Source: Propionibacteriaceae bacterium
GTDB taxonomy: Bacteria > Actinomycetota > Actinomycetes > Propionibacteriales > Propionibacteriaceae
DNA length: 64,000 bases
Assembly (NCBI GenBank): GCA_031265875.1
Contig: JAISCA010000051.1
Location: 62,001-126,000 of the forward strand
Direction: 5' to 3'
Shown: one piece after another, positions 32,747 to 42,594 of the stretch
Layout: each line of letters begins with the position of its first letter
Position numbering within the stretch: position 1 is the stretch's first letter
Notes under the pieces: generated by a model
Told to the model about the DNA's origin: nothing
The model's input: the letters and a program-made list of their open reading frames with translations, nothing else
Databases searched by the model: none
Translations under genes and position numbers: made by a program

Positions 32747-33697
32747 GTGCCCTCATCTCAGGACCGACTAGCCATCGTCATCGTGACCTTCCGGCGTTCC
32801 GCCTTGCTGAAGGAACTGCTGCAGTCGATCCAACGGCTGCCCCGCTCCCCCTACCGGGTCGTCGTGGTCGACAACGCCAGCGGCGACGACACCCAGGCGG
32901 TCATCGAACAGGCCCGCCCCGGCTTCCCGCCCGACGTCCTGATCAACCACCTCAGCCCGGCCAACACCGGCGGGGCGGGCGGCTTCCACACCGGCGTCAA
33001 GCTGGCCTACGCCGCCGGCGCCGAGTGGCTCTGGGTGATGGACGACGACGTCGAGGTCCTGCCCGAGGCGATCGACCGCTTGAAGCCCTGGCTGGAGCGG
33101 TTCAAGTGCTTGCACGGGCGGCGCTACGACGTCGACGGCAGCCCCTTCTACTGGCAGGCCCGCTTCAACCAGTTCCTGGGCGTGCCGCTGCCGTACTCCT
33201 CCAATCACTTCAACCGTCAGGGTTACGCCCTGACCAACTCGGGCACCTTCGAGGGCATGTTGATCCACCGCGACGTGGTGGCGCGGATCGGCTACCCCGA
33301 CCCGCGCTTCTTCATCACCTGGGACGACGCCACCTACGCTTGGCTGGCCTCCCGCCACACCGAGGTGGCCTACGTCGACGCCTTCGTCCTGCGCCGCAAG
33401 CGGCCCCAGCGCAAGATCCAACTGGTCATCCGCCATCTCAACGACTCCAGTCCGATGGTGAAGTACCACACCATGCGCAACCGGGGCTACGTCGCCCGCT
33501 ACTTCCAGCTCTACGGCCAGCTCCACCCGGTCGGCTTCGCCATCGGCACGGCCATGACCCTGGCCAAGGAACTGGTCCGCCTGGCCTTGGTCGAACGTTC
33601 GCCCAAGGGCCTGGGCCAGCTCCTACGCGGCCTGCACGCCGCCGGCGTCCTGAGACGGGACGCCTCCTGGGAGCCCATGCCGGCCCTGACCGACTGA
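32747..33697 (+). CDS. GT2 glycosyltransferase, galactofuranosyl/rhamnosyltransferase-like
   Basis: 316-residue GT-A enzyme: VIVTFRRSALLKELLQSI, VVVDNASGDDT, TGGAGGF (74-80) and the metal-binding DDD (99-101) in WLWVMDDDVEV. A second acidic motif is ITWDDATYAW. TGGAGGF with a DDD pattern is shared by GlfT1-type galactofuranosyltransferases and WbbL-type rhamnosyltransferases. With UDP-galactopyranose mutase and dTDP-rhamnose genes 9-27 kb away, either donor is possible. It begins the surface-glycan region. Confidence 0.82.
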   Translation: MPSSQDRLAIVIVTFRRSALLKELLQSIQRLPRSPYRVVVVDNASGDDTQAVIEQARPGFPPDVLINHLSPANTGGAGGFHTGVKLAYAAGAEWLWVMDDDVEVLPEAIDRLKPWLERFKCLHGRRYDVDGSPFYWQARFNQFLGVPLPYSSNHFNRQGYALTNSGTFEGMLIHRDVVARIGYPDPRFFITWDDATYAWLASRHTEVAYVDAFVLRRKRPQRKIQLVIRHLNDSSPMVKYHTMRNRGYVARYFQLYGQLHPVGFAIGTAMTLAKELVRLALVERSPKGLGQLLRGLHAAGVLRRDASWEPMPALTD

Positions 33698-33803
33698 GGA
33701 CGGACCCAGCCTGAGCCGTCCGGCCTGGGCGCCGGGCACGAAGGACGCACCTACCCCAGGACCGCTGTGACCCGGCCCCGCAGAACGCCCGGACGGGTGA
33801 CCG

Positions 33804-36800
33804 TCAGGCGGCGTGAGCCCAGTGACCGGACAACAGCCGCCGGGACAGCGCCAGCGACGACACCGCGCCGGCGGCCAGCAGCCACACCATGACCCAACGG
33901 CCCAAGCCGGCCGGAGCGCCCGTGTCAGGCAGAGCGCCGGCCGCAGTCACCGAGAAAACGGTCTCGGCCGACCAACCGTTGGCGAAAGCCACTGTCAGGG
34001 TGTGCTGTCCAACGGACAGGCCCGCTAGGAAGCCGGGCTCCAGCTGGACCACGGTCGAACCGGCGAACACCCGGTAATCCGTTCCGGCCGTCAAAACCAC
34101 GCCGTCGACCGACACCAGACCAGTGTGCAAAGACAGATCCCGGACACTGACATGGGTCAAACCAACCGTCGAGCCCCGCACGAAGACCGCACCGCCGACG
34201 AAGCTGTGCTCCAGCGAGTCGGCTTTGAGAGAGGCCACCGCCGCTTCCAAGGCCCGGTAGGCGTCCGTCAGAGCGGCTCCGCTCAAGCCCTGGTCGACCG
34301 CGTCTTGGGCTCCGACCAAGGCGACGGCGACCGCTCGCGAGGCATCCGTCTGAGCCAGCACGGGCAGGTCGGCGGCCTGATCCACCAGTTCTTCCAAATC
34401 GGCCAGAGTGATCGGGACCACGACCGGTGCGGAGGTCAGGCTGGCGCTGGTGTGACCCGGAGCCGACGCCTGAACCTCGACCGTCAACGACTGATCCACG
34501 TCAGCCGCCACCACGGTGTAGGAGGCAGCCGTGCCGACCTCGGTCGAACCCCGCAACCAGCGATAGGACAACGAAGCCGTGCTGGGAGTCACCGACACCT
34601 GGGCGGTCAAGGTCTGCCCGGACTGCGCTGTGCCCGTGATCTGGACGGAAGTCAGATCGATCAGGCCCGGCGCCGGTGTCACCACCGCCGAGGTCTTGGT
34701 AGCCGTGGTGTGACCAGTGGCAGACGCCGTCACCTCGACCGTCAGGGATTGACCCACGTCAGCCACCGCCACGGTGTAAGTGGCAGCGGTCCCGACCTCG
34801 GTCGAGCCCCGCAACCAGCGATAGGACAGCGCAGCTGTGCTGGGCGCCACCGTCGTGCTCACCCCCAGAGCTTGGCCCAACTGCGGCGTGCCCGTGATCT
34901 GGACAGAACTCAGATCGATCACATTCAAAGCCGGCGTGACTGGAGCCGAGGTCGAACTGACCGTGGCGTAGCCAGGAGCGGCGGCCTGAACCTCGACCGT
35001 CAGCGGCTGACCCAGATCAGCCAGCACCACGGTGTAGGAAGAAGCCGTCCCGACCTCAGTCGAACCCCGCAACCAGCGATAAGACAACGAGACCGTGGTG
35101 GGATCCACCGACACCTGAGCGTCCAAGGTCTGCCCCTCCCGGGCCTGACCGATGATCTGAACGGAAGTCAGATCGATCACGCCCGGAGCCGGCGTCACCA
35201 CCGCCGAAGTCGAACTAGCGGAGGTGTAACCGGTGGCCGACGCCTGAACCTCGACCGTCAACGACTGGTCCAGATCGGCCGGCACCACGGTGTAAGTGGC
35301 AGCGGTCCCGACCACGGTCGAACCCCGCAACCAGCGATACGACAGAGCCGCCGTGCTGGGCGTCACCGACACCTGAGCGGTCAAAGTCTGCCCCGGCCGA
35401 GCCACGCCCGTGATCTGGACGGCACTCAGATCGATCGTGCCCGGATCCGGTGCGACCGCAGCCGAAGTCGAACTGACGGAGGTGTGACCGGGAGCTGACG
35501 CCTGAACCGCGACGGTCAAGGGCTGACCCACGTCAGCCGCCACCACGGTGTAAGTGGCAGCGGTCCCGACCTCGGTCGAACCCCGCAACCAGCGATAAGA
35601 CAGAGCCGCCGAGGTAGGCGACACGGTCACGTTCACGCCCAAGGCCTGACCCAGCTGCGCCGTGCCCGTGATAACGACAGAGCTCAAATCGATCAGGCCC
35701 GGAGCCGGCGTGACCGGATCGGAGGTCAGATTAGCGTTGGCGTAACCGGTGGCCGAGGCCTGAACCTGGACCGTCAAAGACTGCCCAACATCCTCCGCCA
35801 CCACGGTGTGAGTCGCACCAGTCCCGATCTGGGTCGAACCGCGCAACCAGCGATAGGCCAACGAAACCGTGCTGGGCGTCACCGTCGTGTCCACACTCAA
35901 GGTCTGGCCCAACTGCGCCGTGCCCGTGATCTGAACGGCACTCAGATCGATCAGACCCAAAGCCGGCGTGACCGGGGCCGAAGTCCTGGTCGCGTTGGCG
36001 TAACCAGTGGCACTGGCGGTCACCTCGACCGTCAAAGGCTGATCCAGATCAGCCTCCCCCACGGTGTAAGTCGAAGCGGTCCCGACCTGGGTCGACCCCC
36101 GCAACCAACGATAAGACAATGCAGCCGAGGTAGGCGTCACCGTCGTGTCCACGCTCAGTAGCTGGCCCGGCCGAGCCGTGCCAGTGATCTGGACCGCACT
36201 CAGGTCGATCGCATTCAAAGCCGGCGTGACAATCGCCGAAGTCGAACTGACCGTGGCGTAACCAGGAGCGCTGGCCTGAACCTCGACCGTCAGCGGCTGA
36301 CCCAGATCGGCCAGCACCACAGTGTAGGAAGAACCGGTCCCGACTTCGGTCGACCCCCGCAACCAGCGATACGACAGCGAGACCGTAGTCGGATCCACCG
36401 ACACCTGAGCCTGTAACGACTGCCCCTCCTGGGCCTGACCGACGATCTGGACTGAGATCAGATCGATCACGTTCAAAGCCGGTGTGACCTGAGCCGAGGT
36501 CGAACTGGCACTGTCATAACCCGGGGCCGACGCCTGAACCGCGACCGTCAAGGGCTGATCCACGTCAGCCGCCACCACGGTGTAAGTGGCAGCGGTCCCG
36601 ACCTCGGTCGAACCCCGCAACCAGCGATACGTCAACGCAGCCGTGCTGGGCGACACCGACACCTGGGCGGTCAAAGTCTGCCCCGGCCGAGCCACCCCAG
36701 CGATCTGGATGGAAGTCAGATCGATCACACCCGGCAGCGGCGTGACCGCCAACGAAGTCGAACTGGCGGGGTTGTAACCAGTGGCCGAAGCCTGAACCGC

Positions 36801-38762
36801 GACCGTCAAGGGCTGACCGACATCGGCCGCCACCACGGTGTACGAAGAACCGGTCCCGACCTCGGTCGCACCCCGCAACCAGCGATAGGACAGAGAGACC
36901 GCGTTAGGCTCCACCAATGTGCTCACGCCCAAGGTCTGGCCCAATTGCGCCGTGCCCGTGATCTGAACCAAACTCAAGGTGATCGTGCCCAGGGCCGGCG
37001 TGACCGGGTCCGAAGTCCTGGTCGCGTTGGCGTAACCGGTGGCTGATGCCTGAACCTGGACCGTCAACGACTGACCCAGATCGTCCGCCACCACGATGTA
37101 GGTGGACCCAGTCCCGACCTCGGTCGCACCCCGCAACCAGCGGTACGACAACGAAGCCGTGCTGGGAACCACTGTCATGTCCACACCCAGCACCTGGCCC
37201 GGCTGCGGCGTGCCCGTGATCTGAACCGAACTCAAATTTATCGTGCCCAGGGCCGGCGTGATCGGGTCCGAAGTCTTGGTCGCGCTGTTGTAGCCGGTGG
37301 CGGTGGCGGTCACCTCGACCGTCAGGGACTGACCCAGATCGGCCGACACCACGGTGTATGTGGCAGCGGTCCCGACTTGGGTCGAGCCCCGCAACCAGCG
37401 ATACGACAACGAGGCCGTGGCAGGGGCCACCGTGGTGTTCACGCTCAGCGTCTGGCCCAATTGCGGCGTGCCCGTGATCTGGACGGCACTCAGATCGATA
37501 GCGCCCAAAGCCGGCGTGACCTCAGCCGAGGTCAGGCTGGCGCCGTAGAAGCTGACCAGCGGACGGAAAACCGACAACTGGTAGGTGTGAGCCCCGTCCG
37601 CCACCTGGGCCGTGACCGTGATGGGCTTACCGGCGTCCGCTCCCACCAGGGTGTACGTGGCGGCGGTCGTGGCACCTTCGATGGGGGCGCCATCCCGCTG
37701 CCACTGGTAAGTCACCTTCGAGGCGGCGGCGCTGGGCGTGACCTGACCCAATTGGGCGGTCAGGGTCTGGCCGACCTCGGCCTGCCCGGTGACGGACAGC
37801 GAGTCGATCCAGACCTGGGCGGCGCTGAAGACCTCGACCTCGTAGGTGGGCTGTCCAGTGACCGAGATGCGATAAAGGTCGGACGCCCCGGCGGCCGGTC
37901 GGGTGGTGCTGGCCGCCGGCATCTCCCAAACCAAGGTAGCGTCAGGAGTGTAGCCGATGCCGTATTCGGTCTCCCGGTGAACGATGGTGATGGGAACGGA
38001 CTGACCGTTCTTGGTCACGCTGACCTGTTCGGTGTTGAAGTGGTAATTGGGCAAGCTATACGACCATCTACCACTACTGGGCAGATTCTCGTAAGGGAAG
38101 AAACCATCAGCCGGGGGCCAAGCCACCGCGCCACTGGTGCGGGTGTTATCTTGCATTCCGGCGTTACCATTGCTATTGCCCCAGACCAAGGAGTCTGTGT
38201 TATTAGTGTGACCGATGCCGAACTGGCTCTGGGGCGGGAACAGTATCCACTTCCGGTGGCCGACGCTGACGTTGTACTCCCCCTCGTCGCTCATATAGTT
38301 CTCGATCGCCTGACCACCGCCCAAGGCGCCCGATGACCAGCCCAGGTTAGATTTGGCGGCGCCTGCGGCGCCATCGGCCGTATAGCAGGCCCAAGTGGAG
38401 CCGGGAGTGTGGCTCAAAGTACCGGCCGCCGCCATCATCAGGGCTGTCTGCTGGGCCACAGCGGTGGCGGCGCTGTTCTCGGTCACAGGCGCCAGCCCAG
38501 CCAAGTCGCGGTAATAGTTGATGATGTCGATCTCGGACTGGCGGAATGCCGTCGTGGTGGTCCCGGCTTCGCATCCGGCCGTATTGCCGGTCCAACCGGT
38601 CGGCACGTTGAAATTGGCCAAGAAGCTGTTGATGTAGGCCTTGGAGACATCTTCCATCGAGGCGCGGTTAACAGCCGCCTGGGCCGGGGGCGTCGGCGCC
38701 AGCCAGACGCCGGCTCCGACGATGGAGACGATCAGGGCGGTGACGAAGGCGACCTTCTTCAC
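33804..38762 (-). CDS. Sortase-anchored CAP-domain surface protein with tandem Ig-like repeats
   Basis: 1652 residues from the GTG at 38762 (AGGAAGGA upstream). Signal peptide about 1-30 (KKVAFVTALIVSIVGAGVWL, cleavage near PAQAA). A CAP/SCP domain follows (about 35-200: IDIINYYRDLAGLAPVTEN, GHRKWILFPPQSQFGIGH). Next come one divergent Ig-like unit, then twelve near-identical 86-residue Ig-like units, each with SYRWLRGST and a GYxxAxxTSxxVTPA boundary. Near the C terminus lie a short helical FIVAR-like segment and an X2-type domain (SVDGVVLTAGTDYRVFAGST), then the sorting signal LPDTG, a hydrophobic helix and a basic tail. Role probably adhesion or wall interaction; no sortase gene is in the window. 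Confidence 0.88.
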   Translation of the reverse strand: MKKVAFVTALIVSIVGAGVWLAPTPPAQAAVNRASMEDVSKAYINSFLANFNVPTGWTGNTAGCEAGTTTTAFRQSEIDIINYYRDLAGLAPVTENSAATAVAQQTALMMAAAGTLSHTPGSTWACYTADGAAGAAKSNLGWSSGALGGGQAIENYMSDEGEYNVSVGHRKWILFPPQSQFGIGHTNNTDSLVWGNSNGNAGMQDNTRTSGAVAWPPADGFFPYENLPSSGRWSYSLPNYHFNTEQVSVTKNGQSVPITIVHRETEYGIGYTPDATLVWEMPAASTTRPAAGASDLYRISVTGQPTYEVEVFSAAQVWIDSLSVTGQAEVGQTLTAQLGQVTPSAAASKVTYQWQRDGAPIEGATTAATYTLVGADAGKPITVTAQVADGAHTYQLSVFRPLVSFYGASLTSAEVTPALGAIDLSAVQITGTPQLGQTLSVNTTVAPATASLSYRWLRGSTQVGTAATYTVVSADLGQSLTVEVTATATGYNSATKTSDPITPALGTINLSSVQITGTPQPGQVLGVDMTVVPSTASLSYRWLRGATEVGTGSTYIVVADDLGQSLTVQVQASATGYANATRTSDPVTPALGTITLSLVQITGTAQLGQTLGVSTLVEPNAVSLSYRWLRGATEVGTGSSYTVVAADVGQPLTVAVQASATGYNPASSTSLAVTPLPGVIDLTSIQIAGVARPGQTLTAQVSVSPSTAALTYRWLRGSTEVGTAATYTVVAADVDQPLTVAVQASAPGYDSASSTSAQVTPALNVIDLISVQIVGQAQEGQSLQAQVSVDPTTVSLSYRWLRGSTEVGTGSSYTVVLADLGQPLTVEVQASAPGYATVSSTSAIVTPALNAIDLSAVQITGTARPGQLLSVDTTVTPTSAALSYRWLRGSTQVGTASTYTVGEADLDQPLTVEVTASATGYANATRTSAPVTPALGLIDLSAVQITGTAQLGQTLSVDTTVTPSTVSLAYRWLRGSTQIGTGATHTVVAEDVGQSLTVQVQASATGYANANLTSDPVTPAPGLIDLSSVVITGTAQLGQALGVNVTVSPTSAALSYRWLRGSTEVGTAATYTVVAADVGQPLTVAVQASAPGHTSVSSTSAAVAPDPGTIDLSAVQITGVARPGQTLTAQVSVTPSTAALSYRWLRGSTVVGTAATYTVVPADLDQSLTVEVQASATGYTSASSTSAVVTPAPGVIDLTSVQIIGQAREGQTLDAQVSVDPTTVSLSYRWLRGSTEVGTASSYTVVLADLGQPLTVEVQAAAPGYATVSSTSAPVTPALNVIDLSSVQITGTPQLGQALGVSTTVAPSTAALSYRWLRGSTEVGTAATYTVAVADVGQSLTVEVTASATGHTTATKTSAVVTPAPGLIDLTSVQITGTAQSGQTLTAQVSVTPSTASLSYRWLRGSTEVGTAASYTVVAADVDQSLTVEVQASAPGHTSASLTSAPVVVPITLADLEELVDQAADLPVLAQTDASRAVAVALVGAQDAVDQGLSGAALTDAYRALEAAVASLKADSLEHSFVGGAVFVRGSTVGLTHVSVRDLSLHTGLVSVDGVVLTAGTDYRVFAGSTVVQLEPGFLAGLSVGQHTLTVAFANGWSAETVFSVTAAGALPDTGAPAGLGRWVMVWLLAAGAVSSLALSRRLLSGHWAHAA
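34420..37499 (-). repeat. Twelve tandem 258-bp coding repeats
   Basis: Internal repeats of the CAP surface protein, each encoding 86 residues with the YRWLRG core. They remain similar at DNA level (for example the stretch encoding YRWLRG recurs almost unchanged), so unequal recombination or assembly collapse could change the copy number. Confidence 0.9.
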
Positions 38763-38833
38763 GACATGTCCTTCCTGGGACGGCGGTGCGCTAGGGACGG
38801 AGATGGAGGAGGAACCCGGCACCGTTGAGGTAA

Positions 38834-38862
38834 GTACTAGACCTCGACCGCCGACTTGTCAA
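38834..38862 (-). promoter_or_regulatory. Promoter of the CAP surface protein
   Basis: On the minus strand: a perfect TTGACA (38862-38857), a 17-nt spacer, then TAGTAC (38839-38834). It gives a leader of roughly 65 nt with a good ribosome site before the GTG. Confidence 0.55.
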
Positions 38863-38990
38863 GGCGCACTCTCCAGACGCGCCCGGCTCCGCCTCAGGTC
38901 AACCATCGATCAGGTCGGCCATCGAGTCCATCGCCGGCCTCGGCCGAATCGGACTCAATTCGTCCAAGACAGCCGATCCGACCGAACCAA

Positions 38991-38996
38991 TAGACT
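38991..38996 (+). promoter_or_regulatory. -10 box (leaderless) for the gene at 39004
   Basis: TAGACT, 7 nt before the ATG at 39004; no ribosome site is present. Confidence 0.5.
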
Positions 38997-39003
38997 CGTT
39001 ATC

Positions 39004-40938
39004 ATGCCGGACACCTCGCAACGGATCGAACCCAGACTAAAGCCCACCGTCGTCGGCTTAGCCGTCGGCGCCGTCGTCCTAGCCCTTTGGATCTGGCATC
39101 CCCTGGCTTCCTACGCCACCGTCCCGTTCCTGATCCTGGCGGCGCTCTGGCTGCCCAGCGCGGCCGACCTGGCCGGGCGCGTCCTTCGGATCGGCGCTTG
39201 GGGGCTGGGCTTCTCGGTCACGCTCTGGCTGATTCCCCTGCCGACCTGGCTGCCTCGGGCCGGGCTGATCGTCGCTTTGGTGGCCGGGTCGTTGGCAGGA
39301 AATCTGGTACGGCGTTGGCGGGGCGGTTTGGCCCGCACCCTATGGTGCTTACGTCCGCCAGCGCCCGGCTACCAAGTCCTGGCCTTGGGCGGGGTGGCTT
39401 TGGCCGGCCTGGTGGCCTACCGCAAGTTCCTCCTGGCCACCCACCTGGAGACGGCGGTCGATCTGCTGATGCGCTATTGGGACCATTCGTCTCATTTCTT
39501 CATGGCCGACATCATGCGTGACCGTTCCCAGATGATCGCTCAGCTCGGTCCAGCCCCGGATGGCTCCGCTTATATGTTCGACGAGTACCCGGCGGCTTTC
39601 CAGGGCAATCTGGCCCTACTGATGGATCTCGTCAGAGGGTCGGCCCCGACCGGTCTGGCCGATGTGCCGGTCTTCATCCAAGGCCTCGGCCTGGTCATGA
39701 TCGGATTGGCCGTCTTGGCCACGGCCGCCGTCTTGACAGTTCTAGCCGGGCGCTTGCCGGCCTGGGGCAGCCTGCTGATCGCGACCATCGCCGGCATGAC
39801 CTTTGTGACCGGACCAGGCACGATCGCTGTGATGGAAGGGCATGACAATTTTCCCTTCGCCTTGGCTATGGTCGTGGTGGCTTGGGCAGGAGCCATGGGA
39901 CTGCGTCGACTATGGTCGCCGGACGCCCTGTCGATCGCCCTAGCCGGGGTGGTGGGAGCGACTTGTACCTGGACCCCGCTCGGAGTCTTGGCCGCCGGCC
40001 TGGTCCTGGCCGGCCTCTGCGGCGGTTGTCGCCTGTCCCCAGTCGGCGCCGGCGTCAGCCGAGTGGTGACGTCGATCGTTCTAGTCCTGGTCTCAGCCAT
40101 CACCTGTGGGATAGTGACCTGGCGGGTCGTCAGTCAGATCCAGGCCACCGAGCTGTTCTCAATCATGACCCGCGCCCACCGGGCGCCGACCCAGACCGTC
40201 GTGGCTGTGATAGCTCTCCTGACCGTCAGCCTGGCCGCTTGGGCCCTGACCGAACCAACCAACCCCTGGCGCCGCCGCCTGCTCTGGATCGACGGCACGC
40301 TGCTGGCCGCCGCCGGAGTCTGGGCCGTGGCCGCGACCATCCAATACCGCCGCGTCGGCGAGGTCTTGTACTACCTGGCCAAGTTCGGCAACGGTCTGAT
40401 CGCCATCGCCATTCCGGTGGCTCTGGCCAGTTGGGGCCTGTGGTTCGCCTCCCGTAAAGCCGCCCCAGCCGATCCGGTCGGTCAGCGGCCGGTCTGGAAC
40501 TGGCTGGCCTTGACCGTCGCCTTGCCCGTCTTCGGCTCACCGCTCAATCTGCCCATGCTCGGTTCCGGCGCGATCCCGGCCATCGAAGCCACTCGCGGCA
40601 GCGGAGCCGGCGCATCCGCTTTAGTGGCCGCCACCGAGTTGGCCCAGCTCCAACCGCCCCAGCGCGTGGTGATCTGGGCTCCAGACCCGACGCCCATCAC
40701 CATCACCATGCAAACCATGACTGTCAACTCGTTACGTCCGCTCTACACCGATCTGGGCCATGACCTGCTGGTGAGCCTGTTGGAAGCCGCTCCGACGACC
40801 TGGGACGAGACCGTCGAGACGGTCCACCCATGGTTGACGGACGGCACGGCCGTGTTGATCGTACCTCCGGACCAGTTGACTGCGGCGCGTCAGGCGGCCG
40901 ACCCGGCGGCACGGGACGCCATCATCAGTTGGGCCTGA
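39004..40938 (+). CDS. Polytopic membrane protein, possibly GT-C glycosyltransferase
   Basis: 644 residues with about 12 hydrophobic helices over residues 15-490 and a soluble C-terminal part of about 120 residues. A loop after the early helices reads RYWDHSSHFFMADIMRD, where acidic/His residues sit as in GT-C enzymes that use lipid-linked sugars, but I see no definite family motif. The start is the ATG at 39004; longer readings run into the divergent gene's promoter. It converges on rmlCD and lies in the glycan region. Confidence 0.65.
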   Translation: MPDTSQRIEPRLKPTVVGLAVGAVVLALWIWHPLASYATVPFLILAALWLPSAADLAGRVLRIGAWGLGFSVTLWLIPLPTWLPRAGLIVALVAGSLAGNLVRRWRGGLARTLWCLRPPAPGYQVLALGGVALAGLVAYRKFLLATHLETAVDLLMRYWDHSSHFFMADIMRDRSQMIAQLGPAPDGSAYMFDEYPAAFQGNLALLMDLVRGSAPTGLADVPVFIQGLGLVMIGLAVLATAAVLTVLAGRLPAWGSLLIATIAGMTFVTGPGTIAVMEGHDNFPFALAMVVVAWAGAMGLRRLWSPDALSIALAGVVGATCTWTPLGVLAAGLVLAGLCGGCRLSPVGAGVSRVVTSIVLVLVSAITCGIVTWRVVSQIQATELFSIMTRAHRAPTQTVVAVIALLTVSLAAWALTEPTNPWRRRLLWIDGTLLAAAGVWAVAATIQYRRVGEVLYYLAKFGNGLIAIAIPVALASWGLWFASRKAAPADPVGQRPVWNWLALTVALPVFGSPLNLPMLGSGAIPAIEATRGSGAGASALVAATELAQLQPPQRVVIWAPDPTPITITMQTMTVNSLRPLYTDLGHDLLVSLLEAAPTTWDETVETVHPWLTDGTAVLIVPPDQLTAARQAADPAARDAIISWA

Positions 40939-40975
40939 CCTGGTGGGCGGTCGCCCCTGAACCCGTGGCTTCGCG

Positions 40976-40993
40976 GCACCGAAAAGCCGGTGC
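40976..40993. terminator. Small hairpin between convergent genes
   Basis: GCACCG / CGGTGC with a 6-nt loop between the membrane-protein gene and rmlCD. It is short and without a T tract. Confidence 0.25.
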
Positions 40994-41007
40994 GACAAGC
41001 AGAGGCG

Positions 41008-42384
41008 TCAGAGCTGCCCCAACGGATAGACCGGCACGACGTATCCGGTGGCCTGCAGCTTGGACAAGTCGAGCAGGCTGTGCAGTGGTCGCGGCGCGAT
41101 CAGGGTCTGGCCGGCGTAGTACTCCTCGGTCGTGACGGCGCTGACCTGGTCGGCGGCGCGGCCCTGGGCCACGAAGACGGCCCGGGCGATGTCGGCCCAG
41201 CTGACCGGGTCTCCCCCGTCGGTGCAGTTATAGGTCCCGTAGGGGGCCTCGACCTCGAGCAGGTGTTTGACACAAGCGGCCAGATTGCTGGTGTGGGTTA
41301 GCCGGCCGATCTGGTCCCCCACCACCTTGGGCGCGATGCCGCAGGCGGCCAGGTCGGCCATGGTCTTGATGAAGTTCTTGCCGTCGCCCACCACCCAACT
41401 GGTGCGTACCAGATAATGCCGTGGGACCACACTGACGGCCAGGTCGCCGGCCGCCTTGGACTGTCCGTAGACACTCAATGGACAAAGCTCGTCTTGTTCA
41501 GTCCAGCGGTCATGGCTGCCGTCGAAGACGTAGTCGCTGGAGATGTGGACCAGCCTTTGCCGGTGTTCGATGGCCAACCGGGCCAGACGGCCCGGCACGG
41601 CGGCGTTGGCCCGCCAGGCCCCGACCCGTCCCTCGGGGGTCTCGGCCGCGTCCACCGCCGTCCAGGCGGCGGCGTTGATGACGGTCTCGAAATCGGCCCA
41701 GGGCCAAGCTTCGACCTGGGCCGGGTCGGTCAAGTCGAGCCGATCGATGTCGACCCTCACAGCCTCGGGGTAGAGCTGACCCAAGGCCCGGCCCAACTGC
41801 CCATTGCCGCCCAGGATCAAGGTCCCCCGGCCGGTCGCGGGCAGAGACTGGGCCAGACTGGGGTGGGCCCGGTCCTTGTCCGACAGCTCGGCTTGGCTCA
41901 AGGGGATGGGCCAGTCGATGGCCAGGGTCGGATCGCCCAGATTGACGTAGGCGTAGCCAGCGGTCCGGTCGGCTCGCCAGTGGTCGTTGACCAGATAGGA
42001 GTAGGTGACCCGGTCGTCCAAGGTTTGATAGGCGTTGCCGACGCCCCTAGGCACGAAGACCGCCACCGACTCGTCGACCTCGGTCGTCACCACCACGCCG
42101 TGAGTCGGCCCGGGCCTGAGATCGACCCAAGCGCCGAAGTAGCGACCCTGGGCGCTGGAGACGAACTTGTCCCAGGGCTCGGCGTGGATGCCCCTAGTCA
42201 CGCCCCGCTCAAGGTTGAAGCTCATATTGTTCTGGACCGGCTCGAAGTCGGGCAGTCCGGCCGCCGTCATGGTGGCCCGCTGCCAGTTCTCCTTGAACCA
42301 GCCCCGGGCGTCACGGTGGACGGGCAAGCGGCAGATCAAGAGACCGGGGATGGCCGTGGTCTCGAGGCTGAAGCGGCCGGTCAT
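41008..42384 (-). CDS. rmlCD: RmlC-RmlD fusion: dTDP-4-dehydrorhamnose 3,5-epimerase / reductase
   Basis: Catalyses the last two steps to dTDP-L-rhamnose. 458 residues. N-terminal RmlC cupin (1-175): [18 protein letters not shown] with the catalytic-type His67, and [17 protein letters not shown]-terminal RmlD (188-458): [11 protein letters not shown] (192-202) for [14 protein letters not shown] (281-289) and the catalytic YGQSK (306-310). RmlC and RmlD are usually separate; fusions occur in some actinobacteria. The start is the ATG at 42384; upstream codons are not RmlC-like. Divergent from rmlA across 210 bp. Confidence 0.93.
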   Translation of the reverse strand: MTGRFSLETTAIPGLLICRLPVHRDARGWFKENWQRATMTAAGLPDFEPVQNNMSFNLERGVTRGIHAEPWDKFVSSAQGRYFGAWVDLRPGPTHGVVVTTEVDESVAVFVPRGVGNAYQTLDDRVTYSYLVNDHWRADRTAGYAYVNLGDPTLAIDWPIPLSQAELSDKDRAHPSLAQSLPATGRGTLILGGNGQLGRALGQLYPEAVRVDIDRLDLTDPAQVEAWPWADFETVINAAAWTAVDAAETPEGRVGAWRANAAVPGRLARLAIEHRQRLVHISSDYVFDGSHDRWTEQDELCPLSVYGQSKAAGDLAVSVVPRHYLVRTSWVVGDGKNFIKTMADLAACGIAPKVVGDQIGRLTHTSNLAACVKHLLEVEAPYGTYNCTDGGDPVSWADIARAVFVAQGRAADQVSAVTTEEYYAGQTLIAPRPLHSLLDLSKLQATGYVVPVYPLGQL

Positions 42385-42594
42385 AGCGACCGTCCTAGCT
42401 GGACGCCAGCGGGCCGGACAGCCGCTGAACGCCCTTCGGATGCGAGCCGCTGTCGCCACGGGGATGGTGTCGGAACCTTCGACCAGACCAGACCGGCTCC
42501 ACCGGTCACGAGCACAGTGTCCATAACGGCTTATGCTAGTGGGATTCCAGCCCAGGGGGCCTGTGCTCGCTCCCGTAGACTTGAGGAGGCGCCC

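Noticed and set aside
34420-37499. The regular repeats as a CRISPR array
   Set aside because: The unit is 258 bp, in frame, and encodes an 86-residue Ig-like domain; there are no spacers.
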